Shown here piece by piece: positions 24,832-33,085 of a stretch of 63,016 nt of DNA (positions are counted from its first letter, which is position 1; each line of letters opens with the position of its first letter). Where the stretch lies: contig JAHRVQ010000079.1 in the NCBI GenBank assembly GCA_019090615.1, positions 1 to 63,016 of the forward strand. Direction: 5' to 3'. The position numbers and the translations under genes were made by a program. The DNA comes from Pseudomonadales bacterium (GTDB lineage Bacteria; Pseudomonadota; Gammaproteobacteria; Pseudomonadales; Azotimanducaceae). The notes under the pieces are model-generated. The model did not search any database and was not told where the DNA came from. It was given only the letters and a program-made list of their open reading frames with translations.

Positions 24832-26013
24832 ATGGCGGACGAAATTCTCACTCGAACCGGAGAAAAATTTGACTCAGATGATGAGGTTCAAATTTTGGAT
24901 GCTATAGCAAAATGGCTTGATCGAGATGTTAAAGACAAGGTATTGGCACTAGAACATGCCGATGAATATCCACATGAAATGGTAGAGCAAATGAAGTCAC
25001 TGGGGTTATTCGGTGCCACTATCAGCCAGGCGTACGGCGGTCTTGGCCTGCCCAGTTCAAGCTACGCCAAAATTGTCACTATGGTGTCTGAAGTATGGAT
25101 GTCTTTAACGGGTATTTTCAACTCTCACCTGATCATGGCCGCTGCTGTGGAAAGATTTGGTACCGAAGCACAAAAACAACATTTTTTACCGCGCTTTGCC
25201 AGTGGCGAACTGCGTGGTGGCCTTGCCCTCACCGAACCCAATTGCGGTACCGATTTACAGGCCGTTCGCACCAAAGCGGTTCGCGACGGTGATGACTATG
25301 TTATCAATGGTAGTAAAACCTGGATCTCAAATGGCATAGAAGGCGGTTGTGTCGCCTTACTGGTTAAGACAGATACAGAAATTCAACCTCGGCACCGCGG
25401 CATGAGTTTGTTTTTAGCAGAAAAGGGCCCTGGCTTTAACGTTGGCCGTAAACTTGAAAAGCTAGGTTATAAAGGCATTGATTCAGCGGAATTGTTTTTT
25501 GAAGACTACCGCATTTCAGCCGACAACCTTATTGGCGGAGAGGAAGGCCATGGCTTCCATCATACCGTAGGTGGTTTGGAATTAGGCCGTATTAATGTCG
25601 CCGCACGAGGGGTTGGGGTAGCCAATGCAGCCCTCAAAGCTGCTACTGCTTATGCCCAAATCAGAGAAACTATGGGCAAACCCATTGGCCAACACCAGGC
25701 AATCCAGACCAAACTTGGCGATATGGCCACCCGCTGCCAGGCCGCCAGACTATTAGTTGAAGATGCCGCCAGGGCTTATGACCGTGGCGAGCGTTGTGAT
25801 ATGGAAGCTGGCATGGCCAAACTTTTCGCCTCGGAAGCGGCAATGGAAAATGCCGCTGAATGCATGCGTATCCACGGTGCTTACGGCTATTCTAAAGAAC
25901 AACATGTCGAACGTTATTATCGAGACGCACCGTTGATGTGTATCGGCGAAGGCACTAATGAAATGCAACGTATTATCATTGCCCGACAAATTATGGAACG
26001 GAACCCAGTCTAA
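24832..26013 (+). CDS. Acyl-CoA dehydrogenase
   Basis: A 393-residue FAD acyl-CoA dehydrogenase that introduces the alpha-beta double bond into acyl-CoA. Domain order is as usual: N-terminal helices, a middle strand domain with LALTEPNCGTD and TWISNG, and a C-terminal helical domain. The catalytic glutamate is E373 in GEGTNEMQR, near the C-terminus as in short/medium-chain enzymes. AAGAGG ten bases before the ATG is a fair ribosome-binding site. The stop overlaps the next ATG by one base (TAATG), so it is coupled to the CoA transferase. The substrate chain is unknown. Confidence 0.95.
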   Translation: MADEILTRTGEKFDSDDEVQILDAIAKWLDRDVKDKVLALEHADEYPHEMVEQMKSLGLFGATISQAYGGLGLPSSSYAKIVTMVSEVWMSLTGIFNSHLIMAAAVERFGTEAQKQHFLPRFASGELRGGLALTEPNCGTDLQAVRTKAVRDGDDYVINGSKTWISNGIEGGCVALLVKTDTEIQPRHRGMSLFLAEKGPGFNVGRKLEKLGYKGIDSAELFFEDYRISADNLIGGEEGHGFHHTVGGLELGRINVAARGVGVANAALKAATAYAQIRETMGKPIGQHQAIQTKLGDMATRCQAARLLVEDAARAYDRGERCDMEAGMAKLFASEAAMENAAECMRIHGAYGYSKEQHVERYYRDAPLMCIGEGTNEMQRIIIARQIMERNPV

Positions 26014-27179
26014 TGAAACTAACCGGCATTAAAGTATTAGACTTATCCCTGTTTCTGCCCGGCCCGCTACTGACCCAAATGATGGCAGACCATGGCGCAG
26101 AAGTAATCAAACTCGAACCCCTCAATGGCGGTGAACCAAACCGCGAAATCGGCCCCAAAAGAGGCGACCAGTCCGTCTATTTTGCCAACACCCATCGAGG
26201 CAAAAAAAGTCTCCAGGTCAATCTTAAAACAGAACAGGGACGCGAACTCGCACTGCGACTCAGTAGCGAATGCGACGTGGTCATTGAAGCCTTCCGGCCA
26301 GGCGTTGCGGCGCGCCTCGGGATGGACTACGAATCGATCAAAACCCGCAACCCTAATGTAATCTACGCCTCACTGTCTGCCTTCGGACAAACCGGGCCTT
26401 ATGTTAAAAAACCAGCGCACGACCTCGCTACAGAGGCCTACGCGGGCATTTTAAGCGCGAACCTGGGCTTTGACGGCAAACCTGCCCTGCCAGCCATCCC
26501 CAGCGCCGATATGCTTACCTCTATGATGGGTCTCTCGGCGGTACTTATGGCTTTACTGCGCCGCAAGGATACCAATGAAGGTGACTACATCGACCTTGCA
26601 ATGATGGATTCCCTGATGGCCTGCATCCCCAATAATTTGGGTTCAGTATTTGCTGACAAGGAACCGCCGGTAGTCAAAGAAGAGCGAACCTGGGGTGGCT
26701 ATGCGATGTACAATATTTACGAAACCCAGGATAATAAATATATCGTGCTCGGCGCATCAGAAATTCATTTCGCGGAAAACTTATTAAATAAATTTAACCG
26801 ACCCGATCTAATTCCTTTTTGTGAACCGCCGCCAGGGCCTTCACAACAACCGGTAAAAGAGTTCTTCAAAGAAACTTTCCTTAGCCAGGACCAGGCTTAC
26901 TGGATAACCTGGTTTGAGGATTTAAATGTAGCTTTTGCACCTGTTAATAATCTACGTCAGGCCGCGGACGACCCTCAAATCAGGGCTAGAAATATGATTG
27001 TCGAGGATAGCACCGGTACCGAGCATATCGGCATCCCAATAAAATTCCAGCTTGAACCTGGCCAAATCAATTTCAAAGCACCTGCACTAGGCGAGCATAA
27101 TACCGAACTTGCTTTAATGGCAGGGTTCAGCAACGATGAAATTAAGGCCATGCAAGAGCAGGGGGTTTTCGGGCCCTAG
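26013..27179 (+). CDS. CaiB/BaiF family (class III) CoA transferase
   Basis: A 388-residue class III CoA transferase. It opens with GIKVLDLSLFLPGPLLTQMMADHGAEVIKLEP, has the FRPGVAARLGMDY segment and the probable nucleophile D137 in the AHDLATEA segment. Family members move CoA between carboxylic acids (formyl/oxalate, carnitine, bile acid, succinate). Coupling to the acyl-CoA dehydrogenase suggests that it activates the substrate that the dehydrogenase then oxidises. Its 3' end overlaps the convergent PhzF gene by four bases, so transcripts from both sides overlap. Confidence 0.93.
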   Translation: MKLTGIKVLDLSLFLPGPLLTQMMADHGAEVIKLEPLNGGEPNREIGPKRGDQSVYFANTHRGKKSLQVNLKTEQGRELALRLSSECDVVIEAFRPGVAARLGMDYESIKTRNPNVIYASLSAFGQTGPYVKKPAHDLATEAYAGILSANLGFDGKPALPAIPSADMLTSMMGLSAVLMALLRRKDTNEGDYIDLAMMDSLMACIPNNLGSVFADKEPPVVKEERTWGGYAMYNIYETQDNKYIVLGASEIHFAENLLNKFNRPDLIPFCEPPPGPSQQPVKEFFKETFLSQDQAYWITWFEDLNVAFAPVNNLRQAADDPQIRARNMIVEDSTGTEHIGIPIKFQLEPGQINFKAPALGEHNTELALMAGFSNDEIKAMQEQGVFGP

Positions 27180-28081
27180 TCGATCTGCATCGTTCCCTGA
27201 CAGACCAACACCGCATTACCGCCCACCCTCACTGTTAGTTGGTCTGTCGCCCTGTTATCCATTTCAACGTCAAGCAAACTTTGGCGAGTTGATTGCAAAC
27301 CACGTTCAGCAGTATAACTATAAGTGCCCTTGCGTATATGTTGGTGCGCACATAAATACGCACTAAAAGCCTGCATAGCAGAACCTACAGGTGGATCTGC
27401 ATCGGGATGAATTTTTGGCCCCACCAGTCGTAAGTGAAAATTTGCACGGGATTCTACTTCAGTAGAAAACAATAATATCTGTTGCGCCAACATACTTGGC
27501 GCTGAGGACTGGTTCCAGGCCCGATCGGAAAATGAAACCTGTGAAATATCCTTCAAGGATCGAATCGGTACTACTAAATACAGACCATTATTGGATACCA
27601 GTAAGGGTTTAAAATCATTAACGTCCAGAGCCGCCGGCGCCAAACCAAGTATTTCAGCAAACTCAGCCCTGCCAGGTACAAAGTTCTCTACAATCGGCTC
27701 AGTGATCATACTAAATTGCACCAGCGTGGGTTTACCTGATTCATGGCTAATATGAACTTTAAGTTCTTTGCCATTATGCACAAACACTACCGGTGTATGC
27801 TCCTGTAACAGGCGAAGCTTGCCGGTCGCGGCCAAAACATAACCGGCTGCGACCGTAGTATGGCTCCCCAGCGCTACCTCTTCTAACGGGTTAAAAACCT
27901 TCACCTGATAATGCCCAGATGCCATAGAAGTCACAAATACAGTTTCAGACAAACCGAATTCATTGGCCACTTTTTGCATCAGCTCCTGATCAAGCTGGGC
28001 GGTGTCAGCGACCACCGCTATCTGCGCGCCAGCAAAACATTGCTCTGTAAACACATCTGTTGTGAAATACTCAATTTTCAT
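27176..28081 (-). CDS. PhzF family isomerase-like protein
   Basis: A 301-residue PhzF-fold protein (diaminopimelate-epimerase-like). It begins MKIEYFTTDVFTEQCFAGAQ, has the conserved glutamate E46 in GLSETVF and the second-half GSAMQAF glycine loop. PhzF members isomerise small metabolites; the substrate here cannot be told. I start it at 28081 with AGGGG seven bases upstream; the frame stays open to 28159 but the additional 26 residues do not look like the family. It follows the VOC gene by 64 bp on the same strand, so the two probably form an operon. Confidence 0.88.
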   Translation of the reverse strand: MKIEYFTTDVFTEQCFAGAQIAVVADTAQLDQELMQKVANEFGLSETVFVTSMASGHYQVKVFNPLEEVALGSHTTVAAGYVLAATGKLRLLQEHTPVVFVHNGKELKVHISHESGKPTLVQFSMITEPIVENFVPGRAEFAEILGLAPAALDVNDFKPLLVSNNGLYLVVPIRSLKDISQVSFSDRAWNQSSAPSMLAQQILLFSTEVESRANFHLRLVGPKIHPDADPPVGSAMQAFSAYLCAHQHIRKGTYSYTAERGLQSTRQSLLDVEMDNRATDQLTVRVGGNAVLVCQGTMQID

Positions 28082-28145
28082 CCCAAAACCCCTGTTACAA
28101 GTGGCATAAACTAAAAGATGGCACAACTTGAAGCGGACAAACCAT

Positions 28146-28997
28146 TCAGGCAGATTCAATCCGTATCAACACCCCAAATGCCCCGCTCGGATCAATTTCT
28201 ATAATATCGGTACTATCTATCGCCGGCGCTGCTTTAAGATCGTTTTCAGCTAATCGTTGAATGGTCGCCGGCATATTTTTCGAGCCGATAACCAACGCAA
28301 ACATACCCTCGCCTCGACTATCAATAAAACTCTGGATTTTTTTCGCAAATGGCTGCGAAGCATCTTGAACCGCTAAAAGTTCGATTTGCCCCCCTGTTGG
28401 CGGCCGGCATATCACCGTAGAAATACCACGAAGTGGATCATTTATCGGCTCGCCAGTCTCAAGCATTAATTGTTTGCCGTAAACCTCGACCGCATGTCCC
28501 AGGTCCCGGACAGCAATAAGCACCTTATTAATACCCGTCAATTCACTATTGGGAAAAGCATTATGTTTTGATTTTGGCGCTCGAAAAGAATCAGTTGGAT
28601 AGATCCGGACAAGCACGCCATGGGTATGTCTGGGGTGGATGTCGCGGCCGCTGGCACCAGCCATTAAGGGCATAATCTGCAAACCCCGCTGCATCAACTG
28701 CGCTGCCTCTACATCAGGGTCAGCCGCTTCCAGCATCAAGGCAAAAATGCCTTCGCCCCGACCGTCGATGAACTTTTGCAGACTTTTACTTAGCGGAGCA
28801 TCAGGCGCATCGGGAGCCATTAATTCAATATTACTACCGCCTTCAGGGATACACATCGCCAGATTGGCACCCAATTTATTGGCTGTTTTATCTTTTGAAA
28901 GGTCAACAACTCGCATACCGAGCTGGTGCTGGAAAAAAGACACTATTGGTTGTATATCCTGAACAGCAATAGCGATACGAGGCATTCCGGTAATCAT
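28146..28997 (-). CDS. Two-domain VOC (glyoxalase/bleomycin-resistance) protein
   Basis: A 283-residue protein made of two tandem VOC domains (about 5-135 and 150-280). Each has the same plan: RIAIAVQDI or KVLIAVRDL at the start, NIELMAP or QIELLAV in the centre and a FIDGRGEG or FIDSRGEG turn followed by a hydrophobic strand. The halves resemble methylmalonyl-CoA epimerase/4-hydroxyphenylpyruvate dioxygenase-type VOC units (Glyoxalase_4). It may isomerise or cleave a CoA-linked or ketoacid intermediate of the neighbouring catabolic genes, but this is inference from position only. Confidence 0.8.
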   Translation of the reverse strand: MITGMPRIAIAVQDIQPIVSFFQHQLGMRVVDLSKDKTANKLGANLAMCIPEGGSNIELMAPDAPDAPLSKSLQKFIDGRGEGIFALMLEAADPDVEAAQLMQRGLQIMPLMAGASGRDIHPRHTHGVLVRIYPTDSFRAPKSKHNAFPNSELTGINKVLIAVRDLGHAVEVYGKQLMLETGEPINDPLRGISTVICRPPTGGQIELLAVQDASQPFAKKIQSFIDSRGEGMFALVIGSKNMPATIQRLAENDLKAAPAIDSTDIIEIDPSGAFGVLIRIESA

Positions 28998-29394
28998 ATG
29001 ACGTTCCTGTCTTTTTTAATATCAAGGGTAACAGGGCCTGACAATTCAGACCCTGTTAGTTATCAACGCGCGGCTCTACGTGGCTATAGACACGCTAATA
29101 GACAATATGCCTGCTTAATATAATTTTGTCACTCACAGCCTTTTTCAATACGGTTGTCATCTAAATCGATCCCTCAATTCAGCATAAGCTCTTCAATATA
29201 AGATGTTCATCGCAGCTCTTCACCGAAGCTCTTCACCTTAAATCAGGCATCAACTATAAATCAGTAACTGCCATTATTGGAAAAATGGCTCTTAGAACAC
29301 CTATATCTTTAATGCGCTATGATGAAACACAGCAATTAGTACATATTTAGCTTAGAATATAATAGTCAGAAGCCACGCTTTTAGAGTTAACATC
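28998..29394. other. 397-bp gap between divergent VOC and SEC-C genes
   Basis: No gene seen. It holds scattered copies of AGCTCTTCA (three between 29185 and 29240) and a promoter candidate for the SEC-C gene at 29336-29363. Confidence 0.4.
29336..29363 (+). promoter_or_regulatory. Sigma70-like promoter candidate for the SEC-C gene
   Basis: TTAGTA (29336-29341), a 16-base spacer and a perfect TATAAT (29358-29363), 32 bp before ATG 29395. The -35 box matches only three of six positions. Confidence 0.35.
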
Positions 29395-29730
29395 ATGTCA
29401 CGATACCTCCATAAAGATTTACCCCTTAAAAAGGCGGCGTTGAACAAAACGCCCTTTGAGACCAAAAAATCAACGCGTATTGGCTCTAAGAGACTGCCAG
29501 CAAAATTGCTGGTCCAATCTCAGGAGCGCCAGCGTGAGCTCGAATTAGTTTGCGCGGACAATAATTGGGCCTGTGAAATTGACATCGATGCTGATCAAGA
29601 CGAAAACATTCTCGACCTTGAGTTCTTACAGAATAAAAAACCTACCCAGGTCTCTGAAAAAACACCCAGTAGAAACGACCCCTGCCTCTGCGGTAGCGGC
29701 AAAAAATATAAAAAATGTTGTAGCCTTTAA
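29395..29730 (+). CDS. SEC-C motif protein, PBPRA1643 family
   Basis: A 111-residue small protein ending in a zinc-binding SEC-C motif, [19 protein letters not shown] (C97, C99, C108, C109). The N-terminal part ([23 protein letters not shown]) and overall size match the family described as SWIM/SEC-C metal-binding, PBPRA1643 type. The SEC-C motif in SecA binds SecB and ribosomes, so a role in protein targeting or quality control is possible but unproven. It is monocistronic, facing the long minus-strand gene that ends at 29950. Confidence 0.85.
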   Translation: MSRYLHKDLPLKKAALNKTPFETKKSTRIGSKRLPAKLLVQSQERQRELELVCADNNWACEIDIDADQDENILDLEFLQNKKPTQVSEKTPSRNDPCLCGSGKKYKKCCSL

Positions 29731-29780
29731 CAATTTATCAGATCATCCGTGCGATCCAGTCACATCATCTACTCTGACGG

Positions 29781-29825
29781 CTCTTGAGTAGAAAAAGCTC
29801 GAGTAGAAAAGCTCGAGTAGAAAAA
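29781..29825. repeat. 14-17-bp tandem array, 3 copies
   Basis: CTCTTGAGTAGAAAAAG, CTCGAGTAGAAAAG and CTCGAGTAGAAAAA are consecutive, in the space between the convergent SEC-C and MBL/cNMP genes. Confidence 0.7.
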
Positions 29826-29949
29826 TTCCACTATAACCCGGTCGACGATTAACTATCCGATCTTAAACAGAACTGGCATACATAACTCGACGGCCTTAAA
29901 ACCTGTACTATACCGCTAAAATTCTACGCCAAAATTGTTTGCGAGTAGG

Positions 29950-32658
29950 TCAGTGCCTGCCTCGCCGCTCTAGCATTCTCCAATGAATCAAAGGAATATC
30001 CTGCAAAATTTTCGCAGGAATAAAATATACTACGGCAGGCTCTACAGACGCCAGGGTATACTCTTCTATCAGGGGGCCCGTTAGACTCGCCTCCCCAAAA
30101 TACTCGCCAATTGAATACTCACCCATAACCTGCGCTGCAGCGGATATTACCGTAACCGTACCGCTACTCACCAGATATAAACCAGCACAGGCTTCACGCA
30201 CCTGCCTGTCCTCACCTGGCAGTTGAATTTCAATCATTGAGCGGGCTATATTATTTTTGACCTGAGTGCTGATCCCCTCATCAAACAACCAACTTCCCAT
30301 AAGCGCTGAGATAGGCCGTTGCAACTCTGATATCAATTGGTCGATACCAGTATTTTCAAGAAAAATTCGACAATTTTCATGGGAAAATCGAAATAACTCA
30401 ACATGAGAAATACTGCGGAATGTAGCCATCGCAACACCGCCTGAAAAAAGCGCTTCTTCGCCGATAAAGGAACCTGTCGACAGACGATGGCTTCTACCGT
30501 CTTCTATTCTTTCCATACTACCAGCAATGAGAAGAAACAAAGCATCGGGCATTTCATCAGCCTTAAGAATTGTTTCACCTGGGTTATAACTCTCGCAGTC
30601 GCAATTGAGAAAACTGCGTAAATGCGCGCCGGACGCCTCAGGAAAATACTGAACCAAACACTGCATCGCTTTTACCCGTAGATAATCCTCCTTTTTTTCA
30701 ATGAGCACATCAACCGATGCAAACGCTGCATTATCACCCACCTTCTTATCCTCGGCAGACAATGGCTTCGCTGTATGAGCCAGAACAATCTTAGTCGATG
30801 GATCATCTATAAAATCGCTCGCCACACCATGAATGAGCCCACCGCCAATATCAATTTTCTTTAGATCCACGTCGTACAGGTAATTTTGCTTCACCTTTTC
30901 CCTGAGATCATTTGTAATCCCCGGATTGGCCAAATTTTCATCCACCATTGAGTTAAGACTACTAAGTGATGTCAGGTCAGCCCAATGCCCATAACTCCGA
31001 TAGCCCTCGCCACCAACAGCACGGAATACAAAAATACTATTTTCAACAGGATGCGGCGACAGCAGAGGTTTAACCTCCAGTCCGTCGATATCGTTCCATT
31101 GGTCATACTCGAGATCAACGGTTTCAAAATAATTGGTAAAAGCAGACTCTGGAATAGACATCAGCGCTGAAAGTTTTTTACGCACCGAAGCCCGTACCAA
31201 TGGCGTAGCATAGTGGCAAATCCTGTGATCCGCCTGCATCAGGACTGGCAGGCCGACAAAATGATCATCGTGGCAATGAGTATGAAAGATGCCCTTCACT
31301 TCGCTAATGTCTATACCAACAGATAATAAAATATTGAATAAATTTGGCCCAGCGTCGATTAGAAATATATCACCTTGATGGAGTAAAATACTCGACATCG
31401 CCGGCCGTTTAGTATCCCAACCATCGCCTTCGCCAATATGTATAACGCCAAAAAATTGCCGCTCAATTGAATGAAAACCCAACTGATAGGGAGATTCATA
31501 ACGCTCCTCCTCCGATAGATTTAAATCAACAGCAACCTTACGGCCCTTATATTCAAATTCGTAATGGTTGTATGACAGCCGCCTTATATTTACCCCATCC
31601 CTAATCTCGGTCCACGTCTCACCTTTGGGCACAGCGCAGCTATCAAATAGCGCTGCCGAAGGCTTGATTTCACCAAATGCAAACTTCAACTTCATACGCA
31701 TTAGTGCATCAGCTTCAGTACGATCAATATTTGCATCAGCGGCCATTATTTCATCTACGCTGGTAAGGCCATAGTTGCCACGATATATGTATTCTAGTTG
31801 TGCCGATAGCTGCGCTTCGCAGCCAATCAAAATTGGCTTAAGGCCGGTATTTCCAGGATGGCCAGGTACCATCATGCCTTGTAGATATAACATCTGTAGA
31901 ATCGGGAATTCCGCCAGATTAGAGAACGAACCCTGTTGAATCAAACTCTCTGATAACAAAATAGCATTAGGGCCAGTTTCACCTTTATCGGTCTCTGCAA
32001 TATATTGAGTTTGTTTTAAGTGCTTGACCACATCAGCCGGACAGCCACATAACACATATAAATTCACTTCTGGTACTTGAAGCCAATAAACACCTGCGCA
32101 TACTTTAAGAATTTGCAAATTATTAAGTGCTTCAATTAAATTTGCATTGTCCAGCACCAGGGCTTCATTTTGCACCTCCAGACGTTGAATCAAAGCTGCA
32201 TCCTGCGCTTGTTTCTGATGCACCGCCCAGATCTGACTGAGCCGCGACAACAATTCTGCTGGGCTAACTGGTTGAGCAATATAACCATGAAACTCTGCCT
32301 GGATGGACGCTTGCCCTTCTGCTTCCTCGGGGCCGAGCATCATTCTAACCAACCAGGGCCACTGAGCATCTACCTGACGAAAAAAGTCTCTACCGTCCAC
32401 AGGCAACAAACCCGCACAATCCGCTGAAATAAATAGCACAATCTTCAAATCGGCGGCAACTGATCGGTCTGTCAAAACACTCAAAGCAGTTTGACTTTCA
32501 GGCATATAAAGAACATCGAACGATTGAGCTAAAATCGTTTTAAATTCTTTTAGCCGCGACCCGTTCTCGTCTGCCACGAGCATCAACTGGTCTCTACCGA
32601 CGTTCACCGACAATTCTTTTTCGGTTATAATTTGACCTGACAACTTTTGTTCCGACAC
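29950..32658 (-). CDS. REC-like / metallo-beta-lactamase / double cNMP-binding fusion protein
   Basis: A 902-residue protein of unusual build; no signal peptide. Order: a divergent receiver-like domain (about 25-145), a short coiled coil (about 155-185), a segment I cannot assign (about 190-390), a metallo-beta-lactamase domain with HxHxDH at H461, H463, D465 and H466 and downstream SPHP, SYGHW and LAHTAKP histidines, then two cyclic-nucleotide-binding-type domains (about 675-770 and 795-895). In both, the phosphate-binding cassette (FIGEEALF and YFGEASL) lacks the Arg-Ser pair that holds cyclic phosphate in CRP (Met-Ala and Glu-Tyr instead, by my alignment). It may be a phosphodiesterase or hydrolase gated by a ligand. 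Start GTG at 32658 lies in the last unit of a 14-bp array. It is monocistronic. Confidence 0.8.
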   Translation of the reverse strand: MSEQKLSGQIITEKELSVNVGRDQLMLVADENGSRLKEFKTILAQSFDVLYMPESQTALSVLTDRSVAADLKIVLFISADCAGLLPVDGRDFFRQVDAQWPWLVRMMLGPEEAEGQASIQAEFHGYIAQPVSPAELLSRLSQIWAVHQKQAQDAALIQRLEVQNEALVLDNANLIEALNNLQILKVCAGVYWLQVPEVNLYVLCGCPADVVKHLKQTQYIAETDKGETGPNAILLSESLIQQGSFSNLAEFPILQMLYLQGMMVPGHPGNTGLKPILIGCEAQLSAQLEYIYRGNYGLTSVDEIMAADANIDRTEADALMRMKLKFAFGEIKPSAALFDSCAVPKGETWTEIRDGVNIRRLSYNHYEFEYKGRKVAVDLNLSEEERYESPYQLGFHSIERQFFGVIHIGEGDGWDTKRPAMSSILLHQGDIFLIDAGPNLFNILLSVGIDISEVKGIFHTHCHDDHFVGLPVLMQADHRICHYATPLVRASVRKKLSALMSIPESAFTNYFETVDLEYDQWNDIDGLEVKPLLSPHPVENSIFVFRAVGGEGYRSYGHWADLTSLSSLNSMVDENLANPGITNDLREKVKQNYLYDVDLKKIDIGGGLIHGVASDFIDDPSTKIVLAHTAKPLSAEDKKVGDNAAFASVDVLIEKKEDYLRVKAMQCLVQYFPEASGAHLRSFLNCDCESYNPGETILKADEMPDALFLLIAGSMERIEDGRSHRLSTGSFIGEEALFSGGVAMATFRSISHVELFRFSHENCRIFLENTGIDQLISELQRPISALMGSWLFDEGISTQVKNNIARSMIEIQLPGEDRQVREACAGLYLVSSGTVTVISAAAQVMGEYSIGEYFGEASLTGPLIEEYTLASVEPAVVYFIPAKILQDIPLIHWRMLERRGRH

Positions 32659-32706
32659 GTTAGATCCGTCACGTTAGTTCCGATTTGTTGAATCCGACAC
32701 TTTGGT
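32651..32706. repeat. 14-bp array, 4 copies, containing the GTG start of the MBL/cNMP gene
   Basis: Plus-strand units TCCGACACGTTAGA, TCCGTCACGTTAGT, TCCGATTTGTTGAA and TCCGACACTTTGGT are consecutive. The CAC at 32656-32658 in the first is the GTG start on the minus strand. Confidence 0.7.
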
Positions 32707-33085
32707 CCAGCCGAATATTAGCGAGGCTATAGTTCAGAAAAATGAACACCAGGTGCGTGTTACTCCAACCTCAATGCATTTTACGTCCGACATTAATAAT
32801 CGGTTCCTGGCCACCGGTAATATTCTTCAAATCACTCTGTGCCTAAATCATAGCCGCTTTGGTCTGTGACTACCATTCCTCTTAATTTTGGGCTCTTTTC
32901 AAGATACCGCTAAGGCTTTTTCAAGTACAGCTAAGGGCTTTTTCAAGAGCAGCTAAGGGCTTCATATTAAAGAGCAGCTAAGGGCTTTAACTCTTAGCAA
33001 TACAAGTATCTTTTACTCTTCCAGGAATTATTGTAATAATTCGCGCTTCTATAAAACACCCGATCAGGGAAATCTGTTTCATCCT
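32659..33085. other. 427-bp divergent gap with two tandem arrays
   Basis: No gene seen between the MBL/cNMP gene and the L,D-transpeptidase. It contains the tail of the 14-bp array (to 32706) and a 22-bp array (32895-32984). Promoters for both genes must lie here, but I cannot pick convincing boxes. Confidence 0.5.
32895..32984. repeat. 22-bp tandem array, 4 copies
   Basis: Units begin at 32895, 32916, 32938 and 32960, each with CTTTTTCAAG or a variant and ending in CAGCTAAGGG. Lengths are 21, 22, 22 and 25 bp. Unit length is close to the dapD-upstream array but the sequence is different. Confidence 0.8.

Noticed and set aside
24639-24872. 77-codon frame before the acyl-CoA dehydrogenase
   Set aside because: It runs over a degenerate 13-bp array and into the dehydrogenase in another frame; no ribosome-binding site or motif.
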